Shown: positions 6,630 to 17,758, counted from the first letter of the stretch. The stretch: 64,000 nucleotides of DNA from Candidatus Roizmanbacteria bacterium RIFCSPLOWO2_02_FULL_40_13 (GCA_001789965.1 MGBA01000009.1:6224-70223); one strand, 5' to 3'. Notes: generated by a model not told the origin, from the sequence alone. Numbers and translations are program-made.

Positions 6630-7289
6630 TTATCGATATCGGTCTCTGTAGAGCGTTGGTACGCCGTCTTCAATGATGAGGTGGTGCGCGAGTCCGTGGC
6701 GGATCAGCCCGTCATTAATAAATTGGTTTTTCAGATCGACCTCTGCTACATGAGTGTGGCCACACACAAAAACCTCGTTCTTTTTGAGCTCGTGCTTAAG
6801 CAATCCCTTAATTTTCTTGTTAAATCTCCCATAAAGATAGGTAAGCGCTTTTGCACCAAAAATTCTCACTGCCGTACCTTCAAGTTCTCCTAAAAGATTA
6901 TTGGTAACAGGTGGAAGGGTTCTAAGATTCCATATGTCGTCAATATAAGGGGCGAGCCGGTTTCCATGCTCAAAGACATAAGTGTAGCGGGGTGTTTTTA
7001 GCTTATATTGAAGTTGAGATTGCGCGCAGAATTGACTCATACGCTTATCCGCAAGGACTTTTTTATCATGATTTCCGAAGATATACACTGCTTTTTTAGC
7101 TTTAAGTAGGGGAAAAAGCTCGTTCCATTTCGAGGAAAGAAATTGATCAAATGTTATAGAATAGCCTTCCCAGAAGTCCCCATTTATTATTACTTGATCA
7201 ACTGATCGTACAAGCTTTTTCAAATAGGAGAGTTTTTTCGGTTCGAAGTTGTGATCTAAATGAGAGTCTGAAAATACAAGGACCTTCAT
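6630..7289 (-). CDS. Calcineurin-like metallophosphoesterase
   Basis: A 219-residue protein with the binuclear-metal motifs of the family: FSDSHLDH (D8, H10), INGDFWEG (D38), FGNHDKK (N73, H74) and CGHTHVAEV near residue 175. The layout recalls UDP-2,3-diacylglucosamine hydrolase LpxH and related YfcE-like enzymes, but there is no lipid A pathway in view, so the substrate is left open. It follows fusA by 4 nt on the same strand and is probably the last gene of the rpoBC-str transcript. Confidence 0.85.
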   Translation of the reverse strand: MKVLVFSDSHLDHNFEPKKLSYLKKLVRSVDQVIINGDFWEGYSITFDQFLSSKWNELFPLLKAKKAVYIFGNHDKKVLADKRMSQFCAQSQLQYKLKTPRYTYVFEHGNRLAPYIDDIWNLRTLPPVTNNLLGELEGTAVRIFGAKALTYLYGRFNKKIKGLLKHELKKNEVFVCGHTHVAEVDLKNQFINDGLIRHGLAHHLIIEDGVPTLYRDRYR

Positions 7290-7293
7290 ACGA

Positions 7294-9393
7294 TTATTTC
7301 CTACTTTCAGCCATTGATTTTACTACATTTTGCGGCACTTCTTCGTAGTGAGAAGGTTCCATGTAGGGGATTCCACGACCCTCGGTAAGGGAGCGAAGTA
7401 TCGTAACATAGCCGGAAAGCTCAGCAAGCGGCACGTAGGCTTTAATTACAGTACTGTTTCCTCGTTTTTCCGTACCTAAGATCTTTCCCCGTTTACTTGA
7501 GATATCACCAATCGTAACTCCCATGTATTCTTCGGGAACCGTAACCTCAAGTTTCATGATCGGCTCAATTAACGTAAGACCTGCTTTTTTAACAGCGTCC
7601 TGCAGAGCCATAGAGCCTGCTATTTTAAATGCAATATCAGAAGAATCAACATCATGATAGCTTCCGTCATATAGAGTAGCTTCAAGATCAACCAACGGAT
7701 ATCCCAGAAGAACACCTTTTTCCATGGCTTCAATGATTCCCTTCTCAACAGAGGGAATGAATTCACCGGGGATGTTTCCTCCCTTAATTTTATTCACAAA
7801 TTTAAAGCCCTCACCCCGTCCCAGCGGTTGGACCCTGATGAGACAGTGTCCGTATTGACCCCGTCCACCGGTCTGCTTGATGTATTTGGCTTCTGCGTCA
7901 GCCTCTTTTGAGATGGTTTCTTTGTACGCAACTTGTGGTTTTCCGACATTTGCATGCATGCCCATTTCACGCTTCATTCGATCGACTAAAATCTCAAGAT
8001 GAAGCTCTCCCATACCTGACATGATGGTCTGGCCGGTTTCATGATTGATCTTTACCTTAAATGTAGGGTCTTCCTCAGAAAGACGCTGAAGTGCGTAAGC
8101 AAGTTTTTCTTGGTCTGCTTTCGTTTTTGGCTCTATGGCAAGGGAAATAACAGGTTCTGGAAAGCTTATTTTTTCAAGGAGAATTGGGTGAAGTTGATCG
8201 GCAAGGGTGTCTCCTGTTTTAGTGTCCTTCGGACCGACCAATACTACAATCTCTCCTGCATATGCTGTGTCTATCTCTTCACGCTGATTTGCGTGCATGA
8301 GTAAAATACGGCTGACCCGCTCCTGTTTTCCTTGGTTTACATTATAGACGTATGATCCGGACTTTAGCGTTCCTGAATAGATTCTTGTGTAGGTAATCTT
8401 TCCTACATGGGGATCGAGCTGGATCTTAAAGGACAGGGCTGAAAATCTCTCATCTGGAGAAAGCTTTCGTACTTCAGGCTTATCTGTTTTGGGATCTAGT
8501 CCCTGAATCTCCTTAAGGTCAAGTGGAGAGGGAAGATAATCAACAATTGCATCAAGCACGGGTTGGACTCCTTTATTACGAAGAGAAGTTCCGCAATATA
8601 CCGGAATCAGCTTGTATGCGATAACAGCTGCCCGCAATGCTTTTTTCAATTCGTCAACACTGATCTCCTTATTGTGAAGATATTTGTCAAGAAGGATGTC
8701 ATCGGTTTCCGCAATTTTTTCAAGAAGTGCGCCCCGCGCAACTTCAGCAGGTTTTTTGAGATTCTCTGGAATATCACCTATAGAATATTCGGTTCCTTCC
8801 GGATCCTTGTCCCAGACCATCGCTTTCATGTTTAAAAGATCGATGATTCCGGTAAAATCCTGTTCTTTTCCGATCGGAATGACCATAATTGCAGGATTGG
8901 CTGCAAGTCTGTCTTCAATCTCTTTGACCGTGCCTTCAAAGTTTGCTCCTAGTTTATCCATTTTATTAATAAAACAGATTCGAGGAACTTTATATTTGTC
9001 TGCCTGACGCCAGACTGTTTCGGATTGCGACTGCACCCCTTCTTCAGCGTCGAAAACTATAACTCCACCGTCAAGTACGCGAAGTGATCGTTCAACTTCA
9101 GCAGTAAAGTCTACGTGGCCTGGAGTGTCAATAATATTTATGCGCATATCTTTCCAGAACGTGGTTGTTGCTGCAGAAACTATGGTGATTCCGCGTTCAC
9201 GTTCTTGGGGCATCCAGTCCATCTGCGTAGTACCCTCATCAATATCTCCGATTTTGTAGGATCGGCCTGTGTAAAAAAGAATTCGTTCTGTTGTTGTGGT
9301 TTTGCCGGAATCGATATGAGCAATGATCCCGACGTTGCGGATTTTGTCTAAAGGAACATTCCTGTTTTTAGTTACTATATTTCTGTCTGCCAT
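7294..9393 (-). CDS. fusA: Elongation factor G
   Basis: 699 residues, the usual EF-G length. P-loop AHIDSGKTT (25-33), [11 protein letters not shown] and RGITI of switch I, DTPGHVDF of switch II, and NKMDKLGA of the G4 motif are all present. Domain IV has GGRGQYGH and the C-terminus ends with domain V. It drives translocation of tRNA and mRNA on the ribosome using GTP and acts with RRF in recycling. It sits 40 nt downstream of rpsG in the classical str order S12-S7-EF-G, here fused behind rpoBC. Confidence 0.98.
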   Translation of the reverse strand: MADRNIVTKNRNVPLDKIRNVGIIAHIDSGKTTTTERILFYTGRSYKIGDIDEGTTQMDWMPQERERGITIVSAATTTFWKDMRINIIDTPGHVDFTAEVERSLRVLDGGVIVFDAEEGVQSQSETVWRQADKYKVPRICFINKMDKLGANFEGTVKEIEDRLAANPAIMVIPIGKEQDFTGIIDLLNMKAMVWDKDPEGTEYSIGDIPENLKKPAEVARGALLEKIAETDDILLDKYLHNKEISVDELKKALRAAVIAYKLIPVYCGTSLRNKGVQPVLDAIVDYLPSPLDLKEIQGLDPKTDKPEVRKLSPDERFSALSFKIQLDPHVGKITYTRIYSGTLKSGSYVYNVNQGKQERVSRILLMHANQREEIDTAYAGEIVVLVGPKDTKTGDTLADQLHPILLEKISFPEPVISLAIEPKTKADQEKLAYALQRLSEEDPTFKVKINHETGQTIMSGMGELHLEILVDRMKREMGMHANVGKPQVAYKETISKEADAEAKYIKQTGGRGQYGHCLIRVQPLGRGEGFKFVNKIKGGNIPGEFIPSVEKGIIEAMEKGVLLGYPLVDLEATLYDGSYHDVDSSDIAFKIAGSMALQDAVKKAGLTLIEPIMKLEVTVPEEYMGVTIGDISSKRGKILGTEKRGNSTVIKAYVPLAELSGYVTILRSLTEGRGIPYMEPSHYEEVPQNVVKSMAESRK

Positions 9394-9433
9394 AATATTA
9401 TCAAAAAATAAAAGCGAGTTTGATCTTTATCAA

Positions 9434-9907
9434 CTACCATCTAAGGTGGGAGAAGGCCTTATTTGCTTCTGCTAGTTTTTCGGTTTGCGTGCGTTTTGTG
9501 ACTGCGTTTCCTTGGTTTTCAGACGCTTCTACAAGTTCAGTATACAGTTTTTTGCTAAACGTATGAAAAGATTTATTGGATCGGGTTGCCGCTGCCTCGA
9601 CGATCCAGTTCAGAGCCAAAAAGAGCCTTCTTTCCCGTCTTACCTCAATAGGAACAAGATACGAGGCTCCACCTAATCGTTTGGGTTTAACCTCATAATT
9701 TGGTGCAACATTACTGATTGCGCCAGCGAGCACTTTTAGAGGATCTTTTTTTTCAGTTTCCATTTGAGAAAAAACATCGTACACGATTTTTTGAGCAATG
9801 GACTTTTTTCCATCCTTCATGACATAAGTAATAAGTTTTGCCACCTCATGGCTACCGTACACGGGATCTTTTTCTGAAGGATGTTTTTTGTATTGATGAC
9901 GGGGCAT
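9434..9907 (-). CDS. rpsG: 30S ribosomal protein S7 (uS7)
   Basis: 157 residues, normal for uS7. Begins MPRHQYKKHPSEKDPVYGS, with KLITYVMKDGKKSIAQKIVYD, then GGASYLVPIEVRRERR, the rRNA-binding loop, and the C-terminal KRTQTEKLAEANKAFSHLRW. It initiates folding of the 3' domain of 16S rRNA and lines the exit site. It starts 17 nt after rpsL and precedes fusA. Confidence 0.98.
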   Translation of the reverse strand: MPRHQYKKHPSEKDPVYGSHEVAKLITYVMKDGKKSIAQKIVYDVFSQMETEKKDPLKVLAGAISNVAPNYEVKPKRLGGASYLVPIEVRRERRLFLALNWIVEAAATRSNKSFHTFSKKLYTELVEASENQGNAVTKRTQTEKLAEANKAFSHLRW

Positions 9908-9924
9908 AAGATAAGTAGGGTAAT

Positions 9925-10350
9925 TTATGCAGCTTGTGGTGCAGCTTCTAACTTTGTTCCGTATTTTGAGCGAGATGTTTTTCGACCTACGACTCCTGCG
10001 GTGTCGAATTTTCCACGGACAATATGGTATTTTACACCGGCCAAATCCTTAACCCTACCACCCCGGACCAGAACTATTGAATGTTCTGCAAGATTGTGTC
10101 CAATTCCCTGAATGTAGGCAGTGACCTCGGTTTTGTTGGAAAGTCTTACGCGCGCGACCTTTCTTAAGGCTGAGTTAGGCTTTCTTGGAGTCATGGTACG
10201 TACGACAGTACATACGCCACGTTTCATAGGGCTGTTGTTTTCTACGTACCGTCTTTTCAGAGAATTAAAGGTCGTTTTAAGGGCGGCTGACCTTGATTTT
10301 CTAACTCTCTTTTTCCGGTGTTTCTTTATCAGTTGGTTGATTGTGGGCAT
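9925..10350 (-). CDS. rpsL: 30S ribosomal protein S12 (uS12)
   Basis: 141 residues from [10 protein letters not shown], the universal start of S12. A longer frame up to 10383 exists, but those extra residues lie inside the rpoC end and are not conserved. Core motifs [11 protein letters not shown] and [20 protein letters not shown] are intact. The conserved loop usually reading G-E-G-H-N is G-I-G-H-N here, so a nearly invariant Glu is Ile. About 7 extra residues ([10 protein letters not shown] region) precede the core. Its first 50 nt overlap the end of rpoC in another frame, which suggests translational coupling. Confidence 0.97.
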   Translation of the reverse strand: MPTINQLIKKHRKKRVRKSRSAALKTTFNSLKRRYVENNSPMKRGVCTVVRTMTPRKPNSALRKVARVRLSNKTEVTAYIQGIGHNLAEHSIVLVRGGRVKDLAGVKYHIVRGKFDTAGVVGRKTSRSKYGTKLEAAPQAA

Positions 10351-13300
10351 ATTTATGCAAAAACTTACTATAATATTTTTCAATTAGCTCCGCGGTTACG
10401 GGAATTAATCTTCCAATTATAACATTTTCCTTCAGACCGAGCAAATAGTCGACTTGTCCTTTGATTGCAGCAGAGCTCAAAACTCCGGTTGTCTGTTCAA
10501 ACGAAGCAGAGGACAGCCATGAGTCGGTGTAAATAGCGGCCTTTGTTATACCTAGGATCGAGACTTTCCCAACAGAAGGCTTTCCACCCTGTGCGAGTAT
10601 CTTCTTGTTTTCTTCTTCGAATCTGATTCGTGAGACAACCTCGTCTTTTATGAATGACGTATCTCCTTCGTCTTCGATAATGATTTTCTCACTCATCTTG
10701 CGGATAATAACCTCGAAATGCTTGTCGTGAATAGCAATTCCCTGAGACTCATATACTTTTTGAATTTCGTTCAAAAGATAGATCTGAGCATTGTGAAGTC
10801 CTCGGATTGCAAGAACATCATAGATGTTAAGATATCCTTCGGAAAGAACAGCTCCTCGGGCAACTAAATCTCCATCAGCAACTTTCAGCTTCTGTGAGAC
10901 CGGAATGACGAAATCCTCTTCCTGTTGAGGATCATCTGTTGCGGTGATCTTGATCATGTAAACTTCTTTGCTGGTGTCTTCGGTTATAGAAACCTTTCCA
11001 TTGATCTCTGCAATAGGGGAGACAACCTTTGGCGTTCGTGCTTCAAACAGTTCCTCTACTCGTGGTAATCCTTGGGTAACGTCTGAAATAACGATTCCTC
11101 CGAAGTGACGGACTCGCATCGTAAGCTGTGTTCCCGGCTCACCAATGGATTGTGCGGCGATTACTCCGACAGGTGCACCGATCTCAGCAGGTTTGTTGTT
11201 TGAAAGATCAATTCCGTAACATTTTTGACACACACCGTATTTGGATTGGCAGAAAAGAGCTGAGCGTATAGTAAGTTTATTGATTCTTGCGGAAACAATT
11301 TTTTTCAAAGCTTCCTCGTCAAGTAGTTCTCCTTTTTTCACAATGACTTTTTTATCATGTGCAGTGTCTTCTAAAAGCCAACGTCCTTTGATTCTGTCAA
11401 TAAACTTGTCTCCACGTTCCAAATTTGCGTCAATATCAAGACCGGCTTTTGCTCCACAGTCATCCTCTCGGACAATCATGTCATGGGCGACATCTACGAG
11501 ACGGCGGGTAAGGTATCCTGCGTCTGCGGTTTTCAGAGCTGAATCTGTAAGTCCTTTTCGTGCTCCACGAGCAGAGATTACATATTCAAAGATAGAAAGT
11601 CCTTCTCGGTAATTAGACTTGGTGGGAACCTCGATAATCTTTCCTACCGGATCAACGACTAATCCCTTCATAGCCGAAAGCTGTTTGAGCTGTTCTCGTG
11701 ACGCACGCGCTCCCCCCGATTTGATGATGATCTTCACAGGATTTTCCTCATCAAGAAACGCCCATGTTTTATCAGCAAGGTTTTCTGTTGTCTCAATCCA
11801 GAGTTTGTTAGAATATCTTCGTTTTTCCTCAAGCGTCAAAAGTCCTTGATTGTAGCTTTTTTCGACCTTTTCGATCTCTTTTTCGGTCTGGATTACAATC
11901 GCACCTTTTTCTTTGATGATTTTACAGTCAAAAACAGAAAGTGAAAGACCTCCTGAGATCGTTGCACCCCAGAAACCAAGTTCTTTCAGCTTGTCTATTA
12001 GACGTCCAACCTTTTCACTATCATTGAAAAGCTTGATCGCCTCGACAATGATGTTTTTGACATCTGAAGCCTTTACATCAAAGTTCATAAAGCGAAGCTC
12101 TTCAGGAAGCTGTTGGTTCAAGAGAACTCTTCCGGTAGTTGTCTGAACAAGTTTTCCGTCAACCTGAAGAAGTATAGGTTCTCGAAGTTGCACTCCACCG
12201 ACCTGGAAAAGACTGATCGCGTCATTTTCGGATGAAAAACTTTTCAACTCATTTTCTTTTAGATTAATAAATTGTTTATCAATGGTGGTTATGTAGTAAA
12301 TACCAAGCGCCATTTCTTTGTTTGGAACTACGATCGGAGTTCCATCCGCAGGCTTCAAAAGATTGTGATAGGGGAGCATGCGGTCTTTCACCTCATCGAT
12401 TGAGTTTTTTGAAAGTGGAAGGAATACTCCCATTGCGTCTCCATCAAAGTCGGCATTGTATCCTGCACAGACCGTTGGGTGGAGTTTAATTGCGTGAGAA
12501 TCGGTAAGTACCGGATAAAATGCGAGAATAGAAAGTTTATGTAATGTTGGCGCACGGTTCAGAAGAACAGGATGGTTATGGGTAACCTCTTCCAGGATGT
12601 CATAGACGATTGGGTCTTTCTGCTCAAGATATGTCTTTGCACTTTTTATGTTTGGCGCAAGTCCCCGCAAGATAATTTCTCTGAGCAAATGAGGTTTGAA
12701 AAGTTCAAGCGCCATTTCTTTTGGAATTCCACACTGATCAATGCGAAGCTCAGGTCCTACAATAATCGTTGATCTACCTGAATAATCTACACGCTTTCCG
12801 AGAAGATTCTGTCTAAAGCGACCCTGTTTTCCTCGAAGAATATCTGAAAGAGATTTCTGGATTTTTGAAGCAACTCCCTGAGTGCGGGAACGACCTCTTG
12901 ATTTTTGAAGATCGAGAAGTGAATCAACGGCTTCCTGCAACATCCTTTTTTCGTTTCTCAATATGATCTCAGGCGCTCCGAGTTCAATGAGTTGCTTCAA
13001 TCGGTTATTTCTATTGATCACTCTTCGATAAAAATCATTTAAGTCAGAAGTTGCAAACTTTCCTCCAGGAAGTTGTACGACAGGTCGAAGATCCGGTGGG
13101 ATAACGGGTAGTATCGTAAGAACCATCCATACGGGAGAAGTTTCACTTTTCATGAAGGACTCGATGATTCTGAGTTTTTTGAGAAGTTTATTTCTCTTGT
13201 CTCCCTTTGCTTTTACCAAGCTTTCTAGAGTTTCGGTATAGATTTTCTGAAGATCAAGACTGGAGAGAATTTCATATACCACCTCAGAACCCATCCCGAC

Positions 13301-14089
13301 CTTTACAAACGCATCAAGTTCAAGACCCCGGAGATACAGATAATCGTCTTCTTCCAAAAGGTCGTTTGTTTTAAGACTTTTTACGATCTTGATAATACGA
13401 TCGTAAAAAGTAGTTTGCTGAGATTTTTTCTCGACGAATTGATTGGAGAGTTTTTTTAACTGCTCTTTTTCTTTTAAGGAAAGTTCCTGGAGTGCAAGAT
13501 CCCTTTGCTCTTTATTTGTTAATTTTTTCTTCATCGCCTCTTGCTCTTTTGAAAAGTTTTTCCGAATTTCATCTTTTTCTTTTTCAATAACATCTTCTTC
13601 TCCCTTAATCTCTTTCTTTTTCATTTCCTCAAGACCCTGCATGGTTTTCTTTTGTTTTTCCTGATCTACAGACTTCACGACGTACAAGGCGTAGTAAATT
13701 ACTCTTTCCAATGATTGGGGCGGAATATCAAGAAGTGTACTTAGAGGAGCTGACGCACCTTTAAAATACCAGATATGTGCGATTGGGGAGGCGAGTTTAA
13801 TATAACCCATGCGCTCACGGCGTACTGCAGAAGTTGTTACCTCGACACCACAACGGTCACAGACAATTCCCTTGTATCGGATTCTTTTGTATTTTCCACA
13901 ATAACATTCATAATCTTTAGTTGGTCCGAAGATTCTTTCGTCAAAAAGTCCGTCTTTTTCAGGGCGAAGGGTGCGATAATTTATAGTTTCTGGTTTTGTT
14001 ACTTCACCTTTTGACCATTTTAGAATATCGTCAGGAGAGGCCAGTCGAATCTTTAGTCCGCTAAAATCTGCAATCGGTAGATCATCCAT
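10301..14089 (-). CDS. rpoC: DNA-directed RNA polymerase subunit beta'
   Basis: 1262 residues. The N-terminal zinc ribbon has C62, C64, C77 and C80, and the catalytic NADFDGD triad is at 545-551. The second zinc site ([11 protein letters not shown]) and the trigger-loop region ([16 protein letters not shown]) are present. Residues about 142-240 form a very Lys/Glu-rich insertion between YYALYVVK and [10 protein letters not shown], where for example Bacillus has only a short linker; it looks like a long charged coiled coil near the clamp. The gene starts 3 nt after rpoB and overlaps rpsL by 50 nt. Confidence 0.98.
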   Translation of the reverse strand: MDDLPIADFSGLKIRLASPDDILKWSKGEVTKPETINYRTLRPEKDGLFDERIFGPTKDYECYCGKYKRIRYKGIVCDRCGVEVTTSAVRRERMGYIKLASPIAHIWYFKGASAPLSTLLDIPPQSLERVIYYALYVVKSVDQEKQKKTMQGLEEMKKKEIKGEEDVIEKEKDEIRKNFSKEQEAMKKKLTNKEQRDLALQELSLKEKEQLKKLSNQFVEKKSQQTTFYDRIIKIVKSLKTNDLLEEDDYLYLRGLELDAFVKVGMGSEVVYEILSSLDLQKIYTETLESLVKAKGDKRNKLLKKLRIIESFMKSETSPVWMVLTILPVIPPDLRPVVQLPGGKFATSDLNDFYRRVINRNNRLKQLIELGAPEIILRNEKRMLQEAVDSLLDLQKSRGRSRTQGVASKIQKSLSDILRGKQGRFRQNLLGKRVDYSGRSTIIVGPELRIDQCGIPKEMALELFKPHLLREIILRGLAPNIKSAKTYLEQKDPIVYDILEEVTHNHPVLLNRAPTLHKLSILAFYPVLTDSHAIKLHPTVCAGYNADFDGDAMGVFLPLSKNSIDEVKDRMLPYHNLLKPADGTPIVVPNKEMALGIYYITTIDKQFINLKENELKSFSSENDAISLFQVGGVQLREPILLQVDGKLVQTTTGRVLLNQQLPEELRFMNFDVKASDVKNIIVEAIKLFNDSEKVGRLIDKLKELGFWGATISGGLSLSVFDCKIIKEKGAIVIQTEKEIEKVEKSYNQGLLTLEEKRRYSNKLWIETTENLADKTWAFLDEENPVKIIIKSGGARASREQLKQLSAMKGLVVDPVGKIIEVPTKSNYREGLSIFEYVISARGARKGLTDSALKTADAGYLTRRLVDVAHDMIVREDDCGAKAGLDIDANLERGDKFIDRIKGRWLLEDTAHDKKVIVKKGELLDEEALKKIVSARINKLTIRSALFCQSKYGVCQKCYGIDLSNNKPAEIGAPVGVIAAQSIGEPGTQLTMRVRHFGGIVISDVTQGLPRVEELFEARTPKVVSPIAEINGKVSITEDTSKEVYMIKITATDDPQQEEDFVIPVSQKLKVADGDLVARGAVLSEGYLNIYDVLAIRGLHNAQIYLLNEIQKVYESQGIAIHDKHFEVIIRKMSEKIIIEDEGDTSFIKDEVVSRIRFEEENKKILAQGGKPSVGKVSILGITKAAIYTDSWLSSASFEQTTGVLSSAAIKGQVDYLLGLKENVIIGRLIPVTAELIEKYYSKFLHKYAHNQPTDKETPEKES

Positions 14090-14092
14090 ATC

Positions 14093-17000
14093 TTATTTGA
14101 TGTAGTCAATTGATAATCCTAATGCATTCAATTCCTTAAGAAGTACGTGGAAGGATTCCGGCACGCTTGATTGAGGGATATCGAGTCCCTTAATAATCGA
14201 CTCAAATGCTTTTACTCGTCCGCGCAGATCGTCACTCTTAATGGTTAACATTTCTTGAAGTACGTACGGTACACGGTGAGACTCAAGAGCCCAGACTTCC
14301 ATCTCTCCAAAACGCTGTCCACCCATCTGTGATTTTCCACCAAGGGGCTGTTGGGTAACTAGCGAGTAGGGGCCGACAGATCGCGCATGGAACTTGTCTT
14401 CGATCATGTGAATAAGCTTCATGATGTATCCGACTCCCACTAAAACCTTTTTTTCAAACGCTTTTCCGGTCTGGCCGTCATAGAGAGTTGTTTTTCCGTC
14501 AATCGGGAGATCGAGTTTTTTAAACTCTCTCATGATGAAATCTTCCTGAATCTTTTCAAAAACAGGGAAAGAAATTTGTGAGCCTCCATGTTTTGCGATT
14601 AAGCCAAGTAGAGTTTCGTATAACTGTCCGAGATTCATACGGGAAAGAATCGAAAGGGGAGAGATGATGATATCAACAGGTGTCCCGTCTTCAAGGTACG
14701 GCATGTCCCACTCGGGAAGCACTTTTGAGATAACACCTTTGTTTCCATGTCGTCCTGCGAGTTTATCTCCAACCGTGATCTTTCGTTGCTGTGAAATAGT
14801 TACCAAAATTCTTTTTATAACACTCGGTTCAAGTTCGTTTGGATCTTTTTTCGTATCAATGGTTTGGATGTCAACAACTACACCACGTTTCCCATACGGC
14901 ATGCGGAGTGAAGTGTCTTTTACATCCTTTGCCTTTTCACCGAAAATAGCACGGAGTAATCGTTCTTCAGCAGATAATTCCTTTTCTCCCTTTGGCGCAA
15001 CTTTTCCAACCAATATATCTCCACCTTTAAGCTCTGTTCCTAAAATAACCAGACCGTCTTTGTCAAGATTCTGAAGAACCTCTTCTCGGACGTTTGGGAT
15101 ATCACGTGTCAATTCTTCCGGACCAAGTTTTGTGTCAACGACATCTGCAATGAATTCTTCACTGGTGATTGAGGTTAGGACATCTTCTTTTACCAAGCGC
15201 TCGGAAATTACAAATCCGTCTTCGTATCCGAGTCCGTTTAACGAAGTGTACGCAATGACGAGATTTTGTCCTAATGCAAGTTTTCCTCCATCTGTTGCCG
15301 GACCATCGACTAAAACCTCACCCTTTTTAACTTTTTGCCTTGGTTCGACCTTTGGTCGCTGATCAAAGACCACGTCTTTATTTGTTTTTGAAAAACGCTC
15401 AAGGTCATATTGATATTTTTTACCGCTTTTTCCTTTAAAATTGACTCTTTCACCATCGACGTAGTCGACAGTTCCATCTTCCTGCGCATAAATTGTTCGT
15501 TGGAGCGCTGAAGCAACCTTTTTTTCCATTCCGGTTCCGACAAGCGGCGCTTGAGGGAGCACCAACGGTACGGCTTGGCATTGCATGTGAGTACCCATAA
15601 GAGCACGGCTTGCATCGTCATTCTGTAAAAACGGAATAAGTGCAGCTGCGGCACCGACGACCTGTCTTGGCGAAATATCAATAAAATCAAGTTTGTCCGG
15701 CGTTACTTCTACAATTTCTCCCTGATGTCGTGCGACTACATGATCATCGGTCAAAATTCCATCAGCAGAAATGTTAACCGTGTCGGAGGTAATATAATAC
15801 TGTTCTTCATCATCAGCCTGAAGATAGGAAATATTGTTGGAAATTTTAGTAGTTGTTTTACCACCTCTTTTTACCTTTTCAAGTTTTCTATATGGCGTTT
15901 CAAGAAAGTTATACTTATTTACTTTACTGTAAAGTGCCATGTAGGTAACGACACCGATGTTGGGACCTTCGGGAGATCGGATCGGACAGATACGTCCATA
16001 CTGAGATGCTGAAATATCACGGATCGAAAAGGACGCTCGCTCTTTTTCAATTCCACCTGGTCCACCTACCGTGATTCTTCGGAGGTTATCAAGTTCTGAA
16101 AGGGGATTGGTCTGATCGACGATCGTTGAGAGCTGACTGGTACGGAAAAATGAGTTGAGAGCGACAGTTAGCGGTTTGGAATTGACAATCTGGTGAGGAC
16201 TTACATGGGTTTCTCCTGCGACAAGACTCATTCTTTCCTTAATTTCACGTTCTGCACGGACCATTCCAACACGGATTCCATACAAACCAACGAGTTCACC
16301 GACAGTGCGGAGTCTTCGGTTACCCAGATGATCAATGTCGTCAAATTTTCCCCGCTCTTGAGTTAGATTTACAAGATATTTAATTGTCGAGATAATATCC
16401 TCTTTACTTAAAAGATAATTATCTCTTTTGATTTCGGTTTTCAGTCCGAGTTTTTTGTTTATTTTGTAGCGGCCAACATCGGTAAGTGAATATTTCTGAA
16501 AATTAAAAAAGAGATTATTTATGGTCGTATAAGCATTTTCAAGAATAAGCGGTTCTCCCGGTTTCACTCTTCTATACATTTCAAGAACTGCTTCGTCCTT
16601 ACTTTGCGTCTGATCTTTTTTAAGTGTTGGGACAAGGTATTTATCGACAAGATTTTTATCAAGATCCGAAAAATGCTGGAGAATCTGGTTGTTGGAATCT
16701 CCCTCAAAGATTTTTATCAGAACACTTGCTAAAAATTTACGTTTTTTATTTACTTTTATCTCAATAAGGTTATTTTTATTGATTGTCATGTCAAGCCATG
16801 CGCCGATGTAGGGACGGATCTCTGCATTGTAAAGAGTAAGTCCGGTTGTTTTGTCAATCTCTGCGGTAAAGTAAACACCCGGTGAGCGGACAAGCTGGTT
16901 AATGACGACGCGTTCAATTCCGTTTATGATAAATGTACCGCGGTCGGTCATACGGGGAAGATTGAAGAAATAAACATCTTGTCTTTTTTCCGAACCGGTT

Positions 17001-17308
17001 CGTTTATTGATAAGTTTCAACTTCAAATAAACAGGAGTGTCGTATGTAAGTTTTTTTTGAAGACAAAGTTCGAGAGGATAACGGGGATCTCCCAAAAAAA
17101 TTCCTTCAAAATGAAGCTCGAACTTTTTTCCGGTGTAGTCGTTGATTGGAAAAAATTCCTTCAAAATATCTTTGAGATCATTTTTGAGAAATTTTTGCCA
17201 AGAATCTTTTTGAACTTCAATGAGATCAAGCTCTTCTAATTTTGGTTCTTTTCTTCCCAATAAAAGTTCTTTTTGAGGCTTAGTTTTTGACATCGATACT
17301 TTAGGCAT
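14093..17308 (-). CDS. rpoB: DNA-directed RNA polymerase subunit beta
   Basis: 1071 residues, shorter than the E. coli (1342) and Bacillus (1193) proteins, so the lineage-specific inserts are missing. The rifampicin-region motif RRITVGGPGGI, RSPEGPNIG, GDKLAGRHGNKG and the C-terminal GGKSQMGGQRFGEMEVWALE are all present. It forms the catalytic core with beta'. The start MPKVSMSK is supported by an AAGGA Shine-Dalgarno-like stretch just upstream. It is the first gene of a long minus-strand transcript through rpoC, rpsL, rpsG, fusA and probably the phosphoesterase, read from a consensus promoter with a hairpin leader. Confidence 0.98.
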   Translation of the reverse strand: MPKVSMSKTKPQKELLLGRKEPKLEELDLIEVQKDSWQKFLKNDLKDILKEFFPINDYTGKKFELHFEGIFLGDPRYPLELCLQKKLTYDTPVYLKLKLINKRTGSEKRQDVYFFNLPRMTDRGTFIINGIERVVINQLVRSPGVYFTAEIDKTTGLTLYNAEIRPYIGAWLDMTINKNNLIEIKVNKKRKFLASVLIKIFEGDSNNQILQHFSDLDKNLVDKYLVPTLKKDQTQSKDEAVLEMYRRVKPGEPLILENAYTTINNLFFNFQKYSLTDVGRYKINKKLGLKTEIKRDNYLLSKEDIISTIKYLVNLTQERGKFDDIDHLGNRRLRTVGELVGLYGIRVGMVRAEREIKERMSLVAGETHVSPHQIVNSKPLTVALNSFFRTSQLSTIVDQTNPLSELDNLRRITVGGPGGIEKERASFSIRDISASQYGRICPIRSPEGPNIGVVTYMALYSKVNKYNFLETPYRKLEKVKRGGKTTTKISNNISYLQADDEEQYYITSDTVNISADGILTDDHVVARHQGEIVEVTPDKLDFIDISPRQVVGAAAALIPFLQNDDASRALMGTHMQCQAVPLVLPQAPLVGTGMEKKVASALQRTIYAQEDGTVDYVDGERVNFKGKSGKKYQYDLERFSKTNKDVVFDQRPKVEPRQKVKKGEVLVDGPATDGGKLALGQNLVIAYTSLNGLGYEDGFVISERLVKEDVLTSITSEEFIADVVDTKLGPEELTRDIPNVREEVLQNLDKDGLVILGTELKGGDILVGKVAPKGEKELSAEERLLRAIFGEKAKDVKDTSLRMPYGKRGVVVDIQTIDTKKDPNELEPSVIKRILVTISQQRKITVGDKLAGRHGNKGVISKVLPEWDMPYLEDGTPVDIIISPLSILSRMNLGQLYETLLGLIAKHGGSQISFPVFEKIQEDFIMREFKKLDLPIDGKTTLYDGQTGKAFEKKVLVGVGYIMKLIHMIEDKFHARSVGPYSLVTQQPLGGKSQMGGQRFGEMEVWALESHRVPYVLQEMLTIKSDDLRGRVKAFESIIKGLDIPQSSVPESFHVLLKELNALGLSIDYIK

Positions 17309-17351
17309 TTGGTTCCTTCGGACGTTCCTTGAGAGAAATTATTGAATACAC

Positions 17352-17377
17352 AAAAACTCCCCATATCAAGTGGGGAG
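17352..17377 (-). terminator. Attenuator-like hairpin in the rpoB leader
   Basis: On the minus strand CTCCCC, a 9-nt loop region and GGGGAG (17357-17377) are followed by five U residues (17352-17356). The stem can grow by an A-U and a G-U pair. It lies between the promoter at 17395-17423 and rpoB, inside the predicted 5' leader of ~80 nt. It could end read-through from the gene upstream, or partly terminate rpoBC transcription as an attenuator. Confidence 0.6.
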
Positions 17378-17394
17378 CGTGTGAAAATCTATAT

Positions 17395-17423
17395 ACTATA
17401 TAATGCCGGAGGCTAAATGTCAA
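17395..17423 (-). promoter_or_regulatory. Consensus promoter of the rpoBC-str operon
   Basis: Minus strand TTGACA (17418-17423), 17-nt spacer, TATAGT (17395-17400). The -35 box overlaps the TGA stop of the upstream gene. Predicted start near 17388 gives a leader of about 80 nt. This is one of the best sigma-70 matches in the window. Confidence 0.75.
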
Positions 17424-17758
17424 GAGGATTTTGAGGCAAGACGCTTCACTTTTTCAAGAAATGTTCCCACGGTGCTTTTCGGTTCGTCAAGAGATGTAAA
17501 TGTGCGTACTACTTTTGGTTTGATATCTTCCGCGACATGAAGGAGCGCCTCTACCCCAAGTTCTTTTAGCGATTCGAAAACGGTTTCTTCGAGTCCTTCT
17601 GAAAGTTCAATCGCTCTTTTCAACGACGCACGCCCTCTTTTTGTACCAAGAAGAAAAATTGCAGAAGTTGCTGCGGTTGTCCCAAGCGCAAACCCAAACC
17701 AGAATCCAGAGCGTTTATGATCATCTGTCGAATAGATGTCATTCCGTTTATTTCTCAT
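17420..17758 (-). CDS. Small single-pass membrane protein (YtxH-like)
   Basis: 112 residues. A charged N-terminus is followed by one hydrophobic helix (FWFGFALGTTAATSAIFLLG, about 19-38), the small-residue-rich start and RGRASLKRA basic turn of YtxH-like proteins, then an amphipathic helical tail. No catalytic motif is seen. Its start overlaps the end of the preceding DUF948-like gene by 11 nt, so the pair is co-translated. The pairing of a DUF948-like and a YtxH-like protein is common in Gram-positive bacteria, where the role is unclear. Confidence 0.65.
   Translation of the reverse strand: MRNKRNDIYSTDDHKRSGFWFGFALGTTAATSAIFLLGTKRGRASLKRAIELSEGLEETVFESLKELGVEALLHVAEDIKPKVVRTFTSLDEPKSTVGTFLEKVKRLASKSS

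Noticed and set aside
10351-10383. Upstream extension of S12 (11 extra residues)
   Set aside because: S12 universally starts MPTINQ; the extension is just rpoC sequence in another frame.
17352-17377. Simple terminator of the YtxH-like gene
   Set aside because: A promoter with consensus boxes sits upstream of the hairpin, so it lies in the rpoB leader; termination of the upstream gene is possible but not the only reading.
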